Source: Anammoximicrobium sp032229885 (GTDB lineage Bacteria > Planctomycetota > Planctomycetia > Pirellulales > Pirellulaceae). From it: a stretch of 5,548 nt of DNA. Every line of letters begins with the position of its first letter. Positions within the stretch are counted from its first letter, which is position 1. The position numbers and the translations under genes are program-made. This document shows, in pieces, positions 5,528-5,548 of this stretch. The stretch spans positions 1 to 5,548 of the forward strand of contig JAVYAJ010000393.1 of the NCBI GenBank assembly GCA_032229885.1, given 5' to 3'. The notes under the pieces are model-generated. The model was given only the letters and a program-made list of their open reading frames with translations. It was not told the DNA's origin and ran no database searches.

Positions 5528-5541
5528 TGAACACTGAACAC
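5528..5541. repeat. Two copies of tgaacac (gtgttca on the minus strand)
   Basis: The heptamer tgaacac occurs twice in tandem. Read on the minus strand it is gtgttca, a rotation of cagtgtt, which differs from the cagttgt unit at 5359-5407 only by swapping two neighbouring bases. It faces the opposite way to that array. The window ends 7 bases later, so its full extent is not visible. Confidence 0.65.
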
Positions 5542-5548
5542 CACAACA

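Noticed and set aside
5359..5541. CRISPR array
   Set aside because: The units are 7 and 10 bases long, contiguous, and have no unique spacers of regular length.

Overview
The window is GC-rich DNA with long, repeat-bearing gaps between genes. The base composition, the short tandem repeats (a cagttgt heptamer array and atccgtgttc decamers), several GC-rich palindromes and the GTG/TTG starts suggest a planctomycete, perhaps Pirellulales. This is an inference from style, because no rRNA or marker gene is present.

Layout. Positions 1-650 hold no convincing gene, only small hairpins, a 16-bp direct repeat and a long imperfect inverted repeat. A small minus-strand gene (651-1130) encodes a helical protein whose layout resembles hemerythrin-like HHE proteins, with the expected metal ligands missing and a low-complexity tail. 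Its best promoter (minus strand, TTGACT, 17 bp, GATAAA) lies at 1265-1293 in the divergent spacer shared with the next gene. A complete amidase-signature hydrolase (1411-2772, plus) follows, with an intact Lys-cisSer-Ser triad and no GatB/GatC partner in view. A 519-bp gap (2773-3291) holds a terminator-like hairpin, a 20-bp tandem repeat with 4.5 copies and a cluster of three perfect hairpins.

Next is a two-gene ABC-2 type transporter operon: a six-helix permease (3292-4164, TTG start) and its ATPase (4161-5096, GTG start), overlapping by 4 bases at GTGA. The two presumably assemble as a homodimeric exporter or membrane-remodelling transporter; the substrate is not evident. The ATPase has Asp at the usual Q-loop glutamine.

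The last 450 bases are non-coding and end in a composite repeat island: seven heptamers, three decamers and two copies of a related heptamer in the opposite orientation. I see no CRISPR array, transposase, tRNA or clear defence system. The proteins belong to familiar fold classes; the less ordinary content is the repeats, the ligand-poor hemerythrin-like protein and the acidic Q-loop.
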